From Cladorrhinum sp. PSN259 (Eukaryota; Ascomycota; Sordariomycetes; Sordariales; Podosporaceae), in NCBI GenBank assembly GCA_033725935.1, contig MU867060.1:310001-374000 (forward strand): a stretch of 64,000 bases of DNA, given 5' to 3'. The stretch's first letter is position 1. Every line of letters begins with the position of its first letter. A program made the translations under genes and the position numbers. This document shows positions 23,063 through 36,192 of this stretch, piece by piece. The notes below the pieces were generated by a model. That model worked only from the letters and a program-made list of their open reading frames with translations, was not told the origin of the DNA and ran no database searches.

Positions 23063-25840
23063 TATGATGGATTTGATATGGGTGGTGAACAAAGAATTGT
23101 TGGGTAAATGATGGTCGAGAAAAATAGTTCAACTAAAGTACTCGTAAAAGGATGCGGTCAGTCGACAGTTGATAAGTGGTTTTGGGAACGGAGGGCATAT
23201 GGTCGATCGCGCAAAGGCGCGCAATCTCTTGTTGCCGGGGGAGGAGGGTACTTACAAGCTGTGCTGGAATGTGGGCTGTTGAACAGTAAGGATGGCAATT
23301 GAATGCTGGAATGAGAGACAAAGGTTGAAGAAACGATCGTGGAGAAGTTGAGTATTATTATGTTGCCGGGACAGGGCAGTGTGTGAGTTGGGAAGGAAAG
23401 AGAGGAAAGAATGGAACTGAAGGCAGCGGCACAGGGGCCAAAATACTACAAAATTTGCCAAGCACGGGTCGCGAGTCTTCACTTCTCATCTCGCCAAATA
23501 ATAGGCCGGGGCCAGAATCACACTGCTAGCGTTTCCCCCGGGAAAAAGGCACGGGGTATTTCGACAGGGGCAAGGTTGCAGAGTGCAGGGTCTGGGTCGA
23601 GAAGGGGATCAATGTCAAACTTGGGGGACCTGGGAATGATTTGAAGGCACGACAACGTTGTCAGGAATCCCCTGTGCCTGTGCATTGTTCAACCCAGAGC
23701 ATGACGCAGTTCTCTTGGAGGCACAGAAGGGGCGACGTCAACGGCGTGAGAACGTTCGTGATGTTCCCGTTCGGACTGCGTGCGAGGCACCGTTCATTTG
23801 GCAATTTGAGATCCCATGGAAGCGCCTTTCGCACTTCCCACTCTCAGCCTAGCAACTTTGTGGCGCCAAAGGGTGGAAATTACTACCCCAAATGCTTAAA
23901 ATACAGATTCCGGTTTGCGCCAAATTCATCTGCGACGCTGTTGGTCTACCCTGTTCCATCGGCAGTGGGGAGACTCGGAGGTCGTCATCTTCAAGATGTC
24001 ATTCTTGCTGATATTGAATGCCGTCAGACGGCATCACCAAGGTATGTGCAACCAAATTCATCTGATCAATACTGTGGTCGTGTTCCTTCGTCTGGTATGT
24101 CGGTGGATCCTCTCATCTTGCTGTATCTCATCGAACCCTTCTAGCATATCGGTTCCTGCAGGCTGCCGCGGGTTGCCACGGCAAAAAACGTCAGTTGCGT
24201 GCCAGTCATCCAATGAGGAGACAAAGTTTCGGGCCGGGCATTCTGATAGAATTCTATACATCGATAAACAAAACGTCAAGCGATCGGACGACGACGACGG
24301 TTTGACTGACCCCTTTGTAACACAGACCAGTCGATTTAGTTCGTGCATTGCCTAGCGGGGAACCGTCCACGAGGGCTTACATATGGGGCTGACTCAAGAC
24401 CCGAAGCCTTAGGACCAGCTTTAATGGACTCACACTCTTGGGTGGCCCTTAAACCTGCTTTTCCACACAATACGTACACAGTGCTTTTCAATGCAAACAC
24501 ATGCGCCAGGTATGGCCAATTACACCACAACCGCACCCACACCCACACGATTGCACCAACTGCAATACGAATAGTTGCAATTCCTAGGCATATTGGCGGT
24601 TTACCCAGCAGCCTTGCACCCAGTGGCCTCCATTAATTACACGGGCACCTATGCCTAAAAGCGCTTTGCCCACCTCTGAGCCAGGCTTCGTTGTATATAT
24701 ATGTGTTATGTGTAGGGCCGTATACTATTAAGTGTGCTAGTAGGTGTGCCGGTAAGCGGTATGCTATGGTGTGTGATTGTAACTATTCGCATTGCACCTC
24801 GCGCAAGTATGTGGGTGGAAGTGCAAGAGCGCTATGGAATGGCTGAAATCTGAATACAACCTAGGGTGTGAATTTTTGCAGTTGATTCTGGGTTTTGAGT
24901 CACCCCGTATGTAAGCCCCCGTACCGCCCTCGACCCAACGGCAGCTTGCGTCTGGCAGGTCATCGCGGTGCACAACCTCTAGCGGAACTGGTGACCAATG
25001 CAGTGCCATGTTACACACAAAGAATCGCGTCTTTGTCCGACTGCACCTGCCCTTTGCGTGGCACCTTCGTTACACGAATACAATGATTGCACAAATCATG
25101 GTTGCTCGTTGGCGGACTTCGCCAAGGTCTTACCACATAAATTGTATGATGATATCCAGCATTTTCTACTAGTATGCCAAGGTATATAACGTCTGCTGCG
25201 CCTGTGCTTGCGCGTCCGCTCGCCCCCGATACTACACATGGAATGCAGTCCTTGTCGGTTGTCGTTGGCGGTGACTGGTCTCATAGCATATTTTGTCTCT
25301 GTGACTGGTCAAAAGATCACCACACAAGCAAGAGAACTACCAAATCTGATACATCGCTAGACTCAATAAGTTCTGTGCATTGCAGTTCGTATCAACGGCT
25401 GATTGGGGAGGTCAGTGGTCTAACAGTCGATTCTCCCTTATGCAATATTTTCCTCCGATCCAAAGCACTGTCATGCGACATCAAGTGCGTCAGCAGACTT
25501 GACAGCACCCATTAATGTGTAACTGTCTCCCAGCGGGCGGTCTGGCTGTAGAGAGGTTGTGTTTCAACATGCTCGTGCCGCGTGGGGGATTAGGCTCTGG
25601 TTGGAAACATCAGTTACGGGTAAACTGTATGCTGCCCGGACCGACCTTCTGAATGCCTCAGAACATGAACCAATACTTGGCAGCCGTTTACTGAAAACAT
25701 CATTTTAACCTCCTTGAGTTCGCCTCACAAATGGATGTAGTCGAAGAAAATTTGTTGGCGAATGATCGTAGTACCCACCAGCCGGCTGAGCTTAGTCTCA
25801 ACCCGGTCATCTGTCGTTTCAAGTGTTCAGAAGCCGGCGC
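23063..25840. other. 2.8-kb gene-poor stretch
   Basis: The largest gap in the window. Frames are short and overlap on all strands with no domain recognised. A CA/CCCACAC-rich patch lies near 24526-24550 and TA/TG-rich sequence near 24694-24760. The first ~500 bases are the promoter of the GPI protein gene. I see no transposon ends, long repeat or tRNA. Confidence 0.45.
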
Positions 25841-27013
25841 TCAGGAGAGCTGGCATCCAACAACACCCCGAGCGACTCCTGTGGACTCCTCGAATAGCGT
25901 CTCAACCGCGCCTCCAAGCCCTCTCATCTTGCCCACAAAGTCGTCGAGTGAGCCACCGACTCCGAAGTAAAGCCTCTTCGCTGCAATGATAGCCCTGGCA
26001 TTGCCACTTGGCCGTTCCTGGCGCTCTCGTTGCAGGATCGTAAGAAGGGTATTGCTGAAGCATTCGAGAGCAAAGGGAGAGTAAATGGTCTCAGAACCAA
26101 GGACCAAAGTCTTTGCGTTAGCCCCGAGACTGGGGGGGAATGCTGAGCCGTAGAGCAAATCAACGAATTCAGGAGACCAGGCTCCTGAAAGAAAAGAGAG
26201 CGAGATCTGGCTCGACGCAAGGGAAGCTTGGAAGGCTCGGAGGACTTTCGGTGTCAGTTCAAGCTCGCCATCTGCAGTAAAGGCCTCCTCCAAAATGGGC
26301 AGTTGCCCGCGTTGCTGAAGCGCCCAGACAAGAATGATGTTGGGTAATGTCACGAGATAGAGGACAGAGGGATTGTAGTCTGAGACAGCCAGAACCAAGG
26401 GGTTCTTTGGCCCCGAACTTCTCTCCGTCAATGCCCAATGGAAAAGAACGAGAGAAGGCAAGGCTGTGCCACAGCCCAGCTGTGATGTATCAGTCAGCCA
26501 AACAACGCCTCATCTATCACATATTGGGACATTTCGCACCTCGATCAAGACGCACGGATCACAGTTGAGAGCATCGGCCGAGCTTTCTGAAGCCAAAACC
26601 TTTACCAAGTCGACACTGCTTTCCCAACTTTTGAAGCCGCCCTCGTAGATGCCCGTCTTTACGTCGTGTTCCCCCAGTCCAGCCTCTGACTCAGATGGGC
26701 CGTCGGTGTCGTCCTCGGCCATGAGCTGAACCCGCACATCCCAGAGCTCACGCCTTGGAATTTGCATAGTACTACCATCCTGGAGATCAACGTTGAGCAA
26801 GCTGAATGCGATCTTGGATGGCAGTCGCGAGATCATATGACTGAGATCATGGCTGGCTGGCGGGAGCAGCGGCTTCCCTTGGACCGGAAATGCACCAGCC
26901 CCCGTTGATGAGGCGACCTTTGGCTCGCTGAGTGTCTTTGATGGAGGTGGGGAGGTGAGAGACTGATCGTCGTCCTCTATATCGTCTCCGGCGAACGAGA
27001 ATGAAAAGGCCAT
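25841..27013 (-). CDS. hpm1: Protein-histidine N-methyltransferase, HPM1/METTL18 family
   Basis: Two exons, 27013-26540 and 26479-25841; 370 residues. Starts MAFSFSFAGDDIEDD, a common opening for fungal members. The Rossmann methyltransferase core follows KSWESSVDLVKVL; the SAM loop ELGCGTALPS is rebuilt exactly across the intron (Glu158 at the end of exon 1, LGCGTA at the start of exon 2). Further blocks are SDYNPSVL (motif II acidic end) and GSETIYSPF. Yeast Hpm1 methylates a histidine of ribosomal protein uL3 (Rpl3), tuning ribosome function. The start is the first ATG of the frame. Confidence 0.93.
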
Positions 27014-28289
27014 CTTTTCAACCAGGGCCGATCGCGACCGAAACAAGTTTCCTTTTGCTCAGGTCGCGCCTGTCAGGTACTGGTTGGGTCAACGTTCTAC
27101 CGTATGATATGCGGGTGTGGATGCGGGTGTCCAAAGAAAGACGAAGGGTCCTCCCGTCGAGTCCTGCTCAGCTGAAGAATGAATGAATCTTGGTGGGGTT
27201 GGGTAGGATTTGATACTGTGAGTTTCCAGGTGGGCAGTTTGGCCCCAATTTTTTTTAACAGCTTGGCGGGTATCAAGGTTTTTTACACTAGCATTTCATA
27301 CGTACCAAAGTTCCGTCGAAGTTTAAACTTGCAAACCAACTGCACTTCACTCGCTGCAAAATGGTTTTGCTGCTGCACTGTTCTCGTCTGTCATTTGGAT
27401 GCAACCAGCCGGCCATTCCAGGTGCACGTCGCCCGTTGGCTGGTCGCGGTTGGCCGTGGATGTTCTGGCTGCTCTATCCAGTGGATATTCAGCTGAGAGT
27501 CCACGAATTTCATTCGCCGCTCACCGGATCCTTTCTCCAAAACGCAACCTCCAGCGATTTGTGGTTGGACAGGATACGGCACTTCACTTTTTTATCTCGT
27601 CTTGATTGCCGCGGCTGGCCTTGCTGCCCCCGTTCGGAGACCGGGACAACACTCGATCCCGCAGCCATCACTGGCCGATAACCCCATTGGATTGCTACGC
27701 CGCGGCTTGGTGAGGAGATAAAATGCAATGCCTATTCTTTTACCCATCATCGCCGCTCGATGGCGGGGTTGCGTGCATGGCCTCTGTTTGCCATTGCAGC
27801 AACAAGACGCGACCCCCTCACCAAGACAGTCCCGTCTGATAACATTCGGAACCCGGGTCATGGGGGTGAGGGGGGCAATGTCTGTCGGCCCTCCGTAAAT
27901 GAGCCAACTGTCACGCCTGTCAATGCCAACGGATCGTGCTATCAAGTCCTTCGAGCCTCCATCCGAGCATCCATGCCCTGCTCTTGCCCATTCCTTCCAG
28001 GTTATTGACCAATCCGCAGATCGCGAGCTTGCCGTATAGTTCTCCTAAGCTCTTGCCAAACCTGGAGCCTCTGACAAGGTCCGGGTTAAAAGAGGTTGGC
28101 TTCGTATTCTTGATTTAATTTACAAGTCTTTTGCTTTACCTACCTACCTCGCGGAGCCTCTTCCTTGATTCTGCATCTATAAGAGTCCTCGCGTACCCCC
28201 GTGCTCACAATACTTTCCCCAAATCCGCAATTTGAATCACACGCAGCCCTTGTTCATCACCACCCCACTGCTCTTATCCTCATCCTCAA
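27014..28289. other. Divergent spacer of 1.28 kb
   Basis: Separates the divergent HPM1-type and monooxygenase genes. Only shadow-like frames are present. T-rich and ACCTACCT-like sequence precedes the monooxygenase start. No regulatory element recognised with confidence. Confidence 0.45.
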
Positions 28290-30307
28290 ATGGTTATCGA
28301 AACCTTTGGCGAGCTCCCAGCTCGGCCAGATCTCCATCTTGCGACAACAGAGCTTCAACAACCCGAGAGCACAACCACTTACACAGTACAAGAGCAACCT
28401 TTGGGATCAACGCGACCTATTCGTATTGTCGGCATTGGTGCTGGCGCGAGTGGGTTGAACCTTATCCGAACTCTGCGGCTCAACCTCGCCGACTTTGAGG
28501 TTGTGGTTTATGAAAAGAACGCCAACGTTGGAGGTACATGGTTCGAAAACCTCTATCCTGGCTGCCGATGTGATATTCCGAGCCATAGCTACCAGTTTTC
28601 ATGGCGCCCAAAAAAAGACTGGTCCAACTTCTGTGCGGGAGCCGAGGAAATCGAGGAATATCTCTGCACGGTCTGCGATGAGGAGGGCATGGGGGGTTTG
28701 ATCAGAACTTCCCACGAGGTGGTATCGGCCCACTGGAATGAGACAGGCGGGCAGTGGGAGCTGCGTGTCCGGAACCTCGAAACAGGACAAGAAGTCAGCG
28801 ATTATGCTACATACCTTGTGGATGGGACGGGGATATTGAAGTAAGCATGAGTCGAAGGATTTTGCCAGGGTACTCTGAAGGCAAGCTGACCGGCGAACTA
28901 CCAGTAATTGGAAATGGCCCGATGTCGAAAACATTGATGCTTTCCAAGGCACTTTGATACACACAGCTCGCTGGCCAAAGAATTTCGACCATACAGGAAA
29001 AACAATTGCTGTCATTGGCAATGGCTCAACCGGACTTCAAGTCTTTCCAGAGCTCCAGAGAGGTAAGAAACCACACACATTGACACTCCAAGAAGTATCT
29101 CTGATATCATATCAGGCGCCGAGAAAATATATCACATCATTAGAACACCCACATGGGTCCTGCCGCCGAGAATACAGGCCTGGAAGGCGATGGGGCAGGC
29201 CAGTGATCTCTTGAGCAAGATTCAACTGGACGATGAGGAGAATTTTTCGCAAGAAACAATCGAGAAATTTAAGTCAGACCCAGACTTTTATCATGACTTT
29301 GTCAAGAAGCTCGAGGTGGAAGTAAATACTGGCTTTCCCGTGGTAAGTTCTAGCACAAATTCCATTTGGAGATCTTTGTATCACTGACAACACCTCGACA
29401 GGTTCTCGCAAGCAGCCCCGTGCAAGCCTTCGTACGGGCTAAAGTCAAGGAGTACATGACTGCTATGCTCGGAGGAAACGAAGAGCTGTGCAAGGCATTA
29501 ATCCCAGATTTTCCACTTGGGTGCCGGAGGATGACTCCCGGCCACGCATACATGCAGTCCATCACAAAACCAAATGTCGAAGTTAGGGCAACTGGAATGA
29601 AGCGATTGATTCCAGAAGGGATCGAGCTTGATTCAGGAGAAATCCTCAAAGTCGACGTCATTGTATGTGCCACTGGATACGAGACATCATTTTGCCCACG
29701 ATTTCCAATTATTGGACGCGAAGGAAATTTGCAGGACAAATGGAGAAAGGAGACACCAAAGGCTTACCTCTCGTGTGCCATCGCGGGACTTCCAAATTAC
29801 TTTAGTAAGGCACCCCCCCCCCCTTTTTTTTTTTTCTGTGTGATGCGAACCAGAGCTGACGGCAAATCAGAATTTCTGGGACCCAACGCTCCAATTGGTC
29901 ATGGCAGCGTCTTCACCCTCAGCGAACACATTGCCAAATACATCACTGGCGTGATCAAGAAATGCCAGGCCGAGGGTATCAAAGCAATTGTGCCTTCTCA
30001 GGCTGCTGTTGATGATTATTTTGAGCACGTTACGGCTTTCATGCCTCGCACTACATGGGCTGCTGCGGGCCGTTCTTGGTTCAAGAACAACAGCGAGACC
30101 GGACCAGTAACAGCACTTCACCCTGGTAGCCGCATTCATTTCTTCCACATGCTGGAACGTTTCCGTGGTGAGGACTGGGAGTATGTTTACTTTGGTAAGA
30201 AGAAAAACAGGTTTGCGTACCTCGGGAATGGGTTTTCCACCAAGGAGCTGGATCCCAAGATAGACTCGACGTGGTATTTGGACGCACCAGCAACGGTGAT
30301 GGTGTGA
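28290..30307 (+). CDS. FAD-dependent Baeyer-Villiger-type monooxygenase
   Basis: Five exons: 28290-28840, 28905-29062, 29116-29342, 29402-29804, 29871-30307; 591 residues. The FAD Rossmann loop GIGAGASG is at residues 48-55, followed by GGTWFENLYPGCRCDIPSH. The Baeyer-Villiger fingerprint FxGxxxHTxxWP is present at residues 197-208 (Phe197, Gly199, His203, Trp207, Pro208), built across the first splice. The NADP Rossmann loop VIGNGSTG follows near 220-227, and CATGYETSF sits near 430. The enzyme should insert oxygen next to a ketone (ester or lactone formation) using NADPH and O2. No cluster partner is visible next to it. The fourth intron contains a C-run followed by a T-run at about 29812-29836. 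Confidence 0.93.
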
Positions 30308-30868
30308 ATTTCTTGGGTTCCCATTTATCAGCAATGTGTGGGTAGGCAACAGTGGCTCACGATACCAATGGGGAGCTTTGGTGATTTGGAGTTTGGTGGA
30401 GTGTTTGCTGCTCTTATCGCTGCAGTCGGTTGATAGAGATACCTTAAACGCAGCCCATGAGTTGCAGGCTGCCTTGTGCTTCAGGTCGCAGAATTCTATT
30501 TTATTTTCTCAAAAAGATCTTGGGCATATATGAGTATACTTTCAATTGACGCGAGATCCCTTTGATTAAAGAACAGCTGAAACATCTAGGCTCCCCCGCA
30601 TCACATCCCACAATGGTCTGCCGAGCGGTGTGCCTTGGGATGCTGAACAACCCGACCATGCCCAAAATGAAGGCCAACGAAGCATTCCAAGACAACGCCC
30701 CACCACAGCGCCGGAGTCCGTCCAGTAACATCTTCAGCAGCTGTCCCGACAGAATGGAACGGACTTTTACTCGTTAGTTGAAGGGGGCAGAGGGAATGTA
30801 CCGGTACTTATATTCTTTCGCTCTTCCGTCATCGGATTTCATTGAACAACTTGGAGGTTGACCGTTAA

Positions 30869-31029
30869 GATTGAGTTTAGACTTTTCGGCCTTGAATGGG
30901 GACGGCCCGCCCCGGAACCCGAGATGATGATTACGAGTGAGAATTTTCATGATCCTTCTTGATTGTCACTTGATTTCGTTCAGGTACGTATTCTTCTCAC
31001 CGGGTTCGGATTTCCGAGCGTCTCGGATC
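30869..31029 (+). repeat. Upstream repeat copy 1 (less mutated)
   Basis: This ~160-base block is repeated at 37001-37158 in the same orientation, each copy lying a few hundred bases upstream of an NLR-like gene. This copy keeps the GC-rich words (for example CCCGCCCCGG) that are changed in the other copy, so it looks like the unmutated version. Confidence 0.9.
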
Positions 31030-31295
31030 TGTCCTGACAGTGGTTGCTCAGGTTGAGCTTGGCAGGTGAATCGTCAGCGTCCCAATGATACAGGCGTCTT
31101 TCTGAATTCTGGGAAATCATAAAGACTGGCTCACATTTCAGTTCTCTCCAAATGATTGTTCAGATCAGAAAATGCCGTCAACGCCAGTATGACACCCTTG
31201 AAATGGGCATTCGGCAGGCCTCTTGGCTATTGTACTGTACCACTACCTTGCGCTTCTTGAAAGCCCCCTGCAGTCTCGTCGGCTGCAGACATCCC

Positions 31296-31311
31296 CGGCG
31301 CTTAACTGTCT
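31296..31311 (+). promoter_or_regulatory. Motif shared upstream of NLR-like genes (gene 1)
   Basis: CGGCGCTTAACTGTCT lies 144 bases before the start codon of the first NLR-like gene. The second gene has CGGGCGCTTAGCTGTCT and the third CGGGCGCTTA at comparable distances. It may be a binding site or just surviving duplicate homology. Confidence 0.4.
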
Positions 31312-31439
31312 GGTCCCGATTAGGCGACCACTCCACAGCCTCTCTGCCCTTTTCTTTTAAAAGTTATGTCCTTGGGTTCTCTGTTTTCTTCTATTCGAAA
31401 ATCATGTTATACTGCGCGTTATTTTGACAGGCGGTCAGT

Positions 31440-34400
31440 ATGTCATCCAATAAAGACGAAGCCGTCAATCTTTTATCTTTCGGTAAGTTGTAGATGGAGC
31501 CGGATATGCACAGCAAAGATCTAACAGAATATAGATGGCGGGGGAGTTCGTGGAGTATCATCGCTGGTCATCATACACGAGATTATGAAGAAGATTCAAG
31601 AGAAACGCAAGCTTAATGAACTTCCAAAGCCATGTGACTATTTTCATATGATTGCAGGGACCAGCACTGGAGGGTATGTGCTGCCAAGATAACACCAAGC
31701 CTGAAGACTCGGTATGCTGATGAACACCCCAGGCTTATTGCCATCATGCTGGGAAGACTTAGAATGTCAACTGAAGAAGCCTTGCGAGAATATGATGAAT
31801 GCGCCGAACAAATCTTCTGCAAAGGGAATAGGAAGAGATGGAACTGGTCACAGAAGTTCAGAGCCACAGCTCTCCAAACTGTGATCGAACAGATTGTTGA
31901 AAAACGTGGTTGCGGGGAGTTTATGCGGGATCCTTCCAATCCAGAAAAAGGCAAGGCTTTCGTTTGCGTGATGCCTGAAGGCTCAATTGGAAGACCAGAA
32001 CTTGTTCGATCTTTCCCAGGAGGGGATGGCTGGGATGAAGAAATCAAAATCTGGGAAGCTGTTCGAGCTGCTACCGTAGCCTTAACTTTCTTTAAACCCC
32101 AAGAGCTGGGTAGTGGTGCAAAGAGGGGGTGTTATGTTGATGCAGCTCTTGGCGTTAACAACCCAGTGGAATACCTGATCAAGGAGGCCGATGAATATTT
32201 TGGTTCTGGCCGGAAACTGGGTTGTGTTGTGAGCATCGGGACTGGCACCCGGGTTATCAAGCTCGGCAGTGCGGAGACCGGCGCCATAATGAACCTGCCG
32301 CAGTCCGTGAAATTCTTTGCTGGCTTACTTGGGACTATGAAGAACCTCACCACAAGCGGCGAGGAGGCACATAACCGCCTACAGGACAAATTGGGGGATG
32401 GGTTTCCCGGTTCATATTATCGTTTCAATGTGCCCGATGCCGCAGACAAGGTCCGCCTGGAAGAGTATACCCAAATGGAAATGTTGAAGGAGATGACAAC
32501 GGAGTACTTATCCTTGAGCAAAACCGAAGAGCTTATACGGGAGGTTTCTTCTTCAGTCGCCCTTGAAATATTCGACCATGGACTTACACTTGGAAATGCC
32601 TGTACGAAATAACATCCAACACCCCCAATTTTAGTCTCACGGTAATTAACGATGGCATAGATAAACTAGACAGAACCCAGCTGGCCCTCAGCAATAAAAA
32701 CGCCAGGTCGATGGAGGAGCCTAGCCGGTTCTTTACTGGGAGAGAGGACATCTTAAACAAACTCGATAAATATTTCTCCGCAAGAAATACCGGGGGTAAA
32801 CCCCGACGCGAGTTTCTCCTCTATGGGCTAGGTGGAGTTGGCAAAACGCAGATTGCACTCAAAGCTGCAGAACAGCTTAAAGAGAGGTATGGCCGTCCTG
32901 CCGGGGTGGCTACGAATACTCACTAATACCTTGTTAGGTTCAAGTATATTTTCTATATTGATGGATCTACTCAAGTCACCATTAACCAAAGCTACGCCAG
33001 AATTGCTGAACAGCATTTTGAGATGTGGGAAGGCACTACCGAGGAAAAGACAAGAAGCGCACAGGACCGGATATCTCGTCTCACTGACGAGTGGCTTATG
33101 ATATTCGATGACTTGATGGATCACGAGCAAGTTCCCACCCTGGGCAGGGGCAAAGGCAACATTATCTATACCGCACGAACTTCTGCCTTCCGATCCGAAC
33201 TACCGGCCAGCTGTGTGTTTGAGGTCCTTGAGATGGATGAGAAGGATGCTATCGACCTTCTACTCAAAGCCTCAAAGAACACTGATGCCAAGACGAGTGA
33301 TGAAGACATTACCTCCGCTAGAGCAATTGTGGACCGGCTTGGATGTTTGCCTCTCGCCATCAGCACGGCCGCTGGCAGAATTCGGAAGGGTGAGCGCTAC
33401 ACATTGCGCATGTACCTACAGGATTATCATGATCAGGAGGTTCGCTTGTTCGATAACCCCCGGTTTAAAGAGCAGACACCTGAGAATAAAGCAGTCTACA
33501 CAACTTTAGAATTATCTTATGGCGCCATCGACGCCATCAAGCGCCGCGAAGGAAAGCGAAGAGAAGGTCGCAGGGCTGGCGCTGCTCTGAATGTTCTGTG
33601 TTTCTTGTGCTTCTACCATCATGACAGATTCCCATGGAGAACTTTGATCCGGGCACTCAGAGAGCGACGAGCAGCAAAGGCTGATACAGTGTTTCCGCTG
33701 CTTCAAGTTACGAAAGATCATAGAAGGAACTTTGATGAGATATTTGGGATCGGGGAAGACGGCGAATGCAATATCATGTGGTTCGTCACCGGACTCCGGA
33801 TGCTGCAACAATACTCTCTTGTCAAGCTCGACGAGGAGAACAATATCTCGATGCACATTCTTGTTCAAACGTGGGCCCGTCACCGAATGGATGTGGATAC
33901 CGCCCGGCAGTACAATCAAATAGCCCAAGTCCTGGTCACCGAGACCATTATCCCGTCTTTTAATGTCATCGATAAATTGCACTTTCGGTCTTTCGGCTTG
34001 CTTCCTCACTTCAGGGCCTGTTTCGAACACGGCAGGACATCAGTATATTATGACCCCTATGAAGCCCGGTTGCTACTAAAGCTTGGCTGGTTCTACTGGA
34101 TAGAAACTGAGCTTCGCAGGGCAGAAGAGTTATATCTGGCATCCTTGCGGCTATTCGGGTTTGAGTATGGGAACGAGTCCTGGAGCACAATCAATTGCAC
34201 AACGTATCTCGCAATGCTATACCACAGTATGGGGAGGCTTGTAGATGCCGAAGCGATGTATCTCCAAGCCATTGATAAGATTCAATTCAGGATCTGGTAC
34301 CTCGAAGAAGAGCCCGAGTTGAATCTGCAGCACAAGATGCTAGAATCCCAACTCTTGACACAACGTTTGAGGACCTGGACTTTGGAACACAACCCCAATG

Positions 34401-36010
34401 GTTTGATCAGAAGAGCGCGAGAAAATACAGGCGTAGGAAGAAAATTCAACGAGAGGAGAAGAGTGGAAGGGTTTAAAGGGGAGATTGCGCAGGAAGTGCC
34501 GAGTGTGACGGAACCGCCACAAGCTAAGGAGGTCATTAACTTAGAGGAGGCACTAACTGTGAAGGAGGAAGTTGGACCTGCAGTGCTCGATCAAGCTGAG
34601 GGTAAACTTGAAACAAGCAGAACAAAGAAACCCAAGGAGTCTCAAGATCGTCCTTTAGACCTCCAGTTCTGTCTTCATATGACTTATAGCTATTTGTCAA
34701 AAGTATGCATGGAGCAAGGGAGATATAAGACCGGGAAGAGTATGTTTTTGCAAAGCGTGGGGTTTCTTGAAGAAATCATCCCGGCTGGTGAGCCAGAGCT
34801 TGTCAACCTTCAAAGCGAAGCTGAATATCTCAGGGGGAACCATAATCTTGAGTACTGGGGACAGCGTCTGAAAGATGTGACGGAGGTCGAAGAGAGGTGG
34901 GAAGGTGTTTTGGGGCTGGAGGAGTCATACCGATTGATTGAGCTTGTTGCCAGGGTGGAACTGGAGAACAAACAATGGGATTCTGCGTATGTAAACTTCT
35001 GCGAAGCTTTCGAAGCTTACACAAGGATATATGGTCGCCAAGATCGCCGTACTATCGGAGTACTGCGAAATATGGCGGCGTGCCAGATCTATCGGGCCGA
35101 CTACGAGCACGCAGTGACCCTGAGTAGGATGGCTCTACGGCGAGCAAAACAGGCCTATGGAGATTGGCACCAAGAAACAATGTGGTCGCTGAAGTGTTTA
35201 AGCCAATCACTTCACTTTAGGGATGGTGACGCAAGCAAGGAAAGCGTCGCCGCTCTTGAGGAGGCTGCGAATATTGCAGAATACATATTCGGGAAGTTTC
35301 GACAAGAGACAAAAAAATTCAGAGCGGCATTAGAAAACGAACAAGCGGACCTCGCTCGGTTGACATCAAGCGTGGCATCGAGTCCCGAATCAACCGCAAT
35401 GCCATCAGGTTCCACGTACGAGAATATGAAAACGGTGCTGCAGAAGATGATCGATAGGAAGGGGGAAGATTGTCCCACGATACAACCGTATAAACACATG
35501 GTCGGTGACGGTCCGCCGAGGAGTTTGGAGGAATGGCTATCAAGACTACAAAGCGCATTTGGGCCGAATGATAGGCTAACAAAAGACGAAGAGGAAAGGA
35601 TTGCTAGGCGTCGGAACGAAGAGATCGTCGTGGAGGCGGACGAGGACATATATGGAGTCTCGGATGAGGACATATATGGAGTTCCGGACGATGAAGAACA
35701 TTTTGGAGAAATCGAAGGGCTCAGGGGAAATAGTATTGACATTCAGGCTTTGAGCATCAAAGATCATAAGCCCTCAGCCGAAACAACCGCCTCAGCAGCC
35801 AAAGTACATGATGTGCCGCAGGCCCGAGGGTCCAGCACTGACGATGGTGGCAACCGCCAGGCTTTCTTAGGATCCACGATGAACAAGGGCAAGGCCAAAC
35901 TGCACACGCGCCTGATTCATAACGATGACGATGAGGGGCAGCTTCGAGATTCGTCATTCGAAAGACCTACCATTCGATGGAGGGGGGTTCATCAAACCCG
36001 AAGCTGGTGA
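31440..36010 (+). CDS. NLR-like receptor 1: patatin / NB-ARC / TPR
   Basis: Five exons: 31440-31482, 31535-31673, 31733-32601, 32661-32886, 32938-36010; 1449 residues. The N-terminal patatin-like lipase has the oxyanion loop DGGGVRG (15-21), nucleophile elbow GTSTG with Ser58, and catalytic Asp197 in VDAALGVNNP. After a short linker, FFTGREDIL opens an NB-ARC ATPase: P-loop GLGGVGKT (406-413), Walker B WLMIFDD (~478-484), GNIIYTAR, GCLPLA (~562) and the MHD-like ISMHILVQTWAR (~730). TPR-like helices follow at about 800-870, 1000-1035 and 1105-1185, with a charged linker between. The acidic tail repeats DEDIYGV. Known fungal NLR layout: ligand or partner sensing by the TPRs, nucleotide-gated assembly, lipase output. 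First of three tandem paralogues. Confidence 0.93.
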
Positions 36011-36192
36011 CCTCCGCGTCTCAACTCTTTCTCCGAGTTTCCTATTTGCAGCCAAGTAAAATAAGACATCACGGCCAGAAATATTTACATCTTCTTCTTT
36101 ATCGCTATTGAACGTAAAAGAATTTTACAAACTTTATGTGATATTACAGGAGTGATCCTTGGAGAGCATTGACACACAATCGACCATCAATA

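Larger units (their letters stand above)
30308..31439. other. Spacer upstream of the first NLR-like gene, holds one duplicated block
   Basis: About 1.1 kb without a supported gene. Contains the repeat copy at 30869-31029 and the shared promoter motif at 31296-31311. Short frames near 30560-30780 show no domain. Confidence 0.5.

Noticed and set aside
24526..24552. CCCACACCCACAC tract as an internal telomere-like repeat
   Set aside because: Irregular and short; filamentous ascomycetes use TTAGGG telomeres; best explained as simple sequence.
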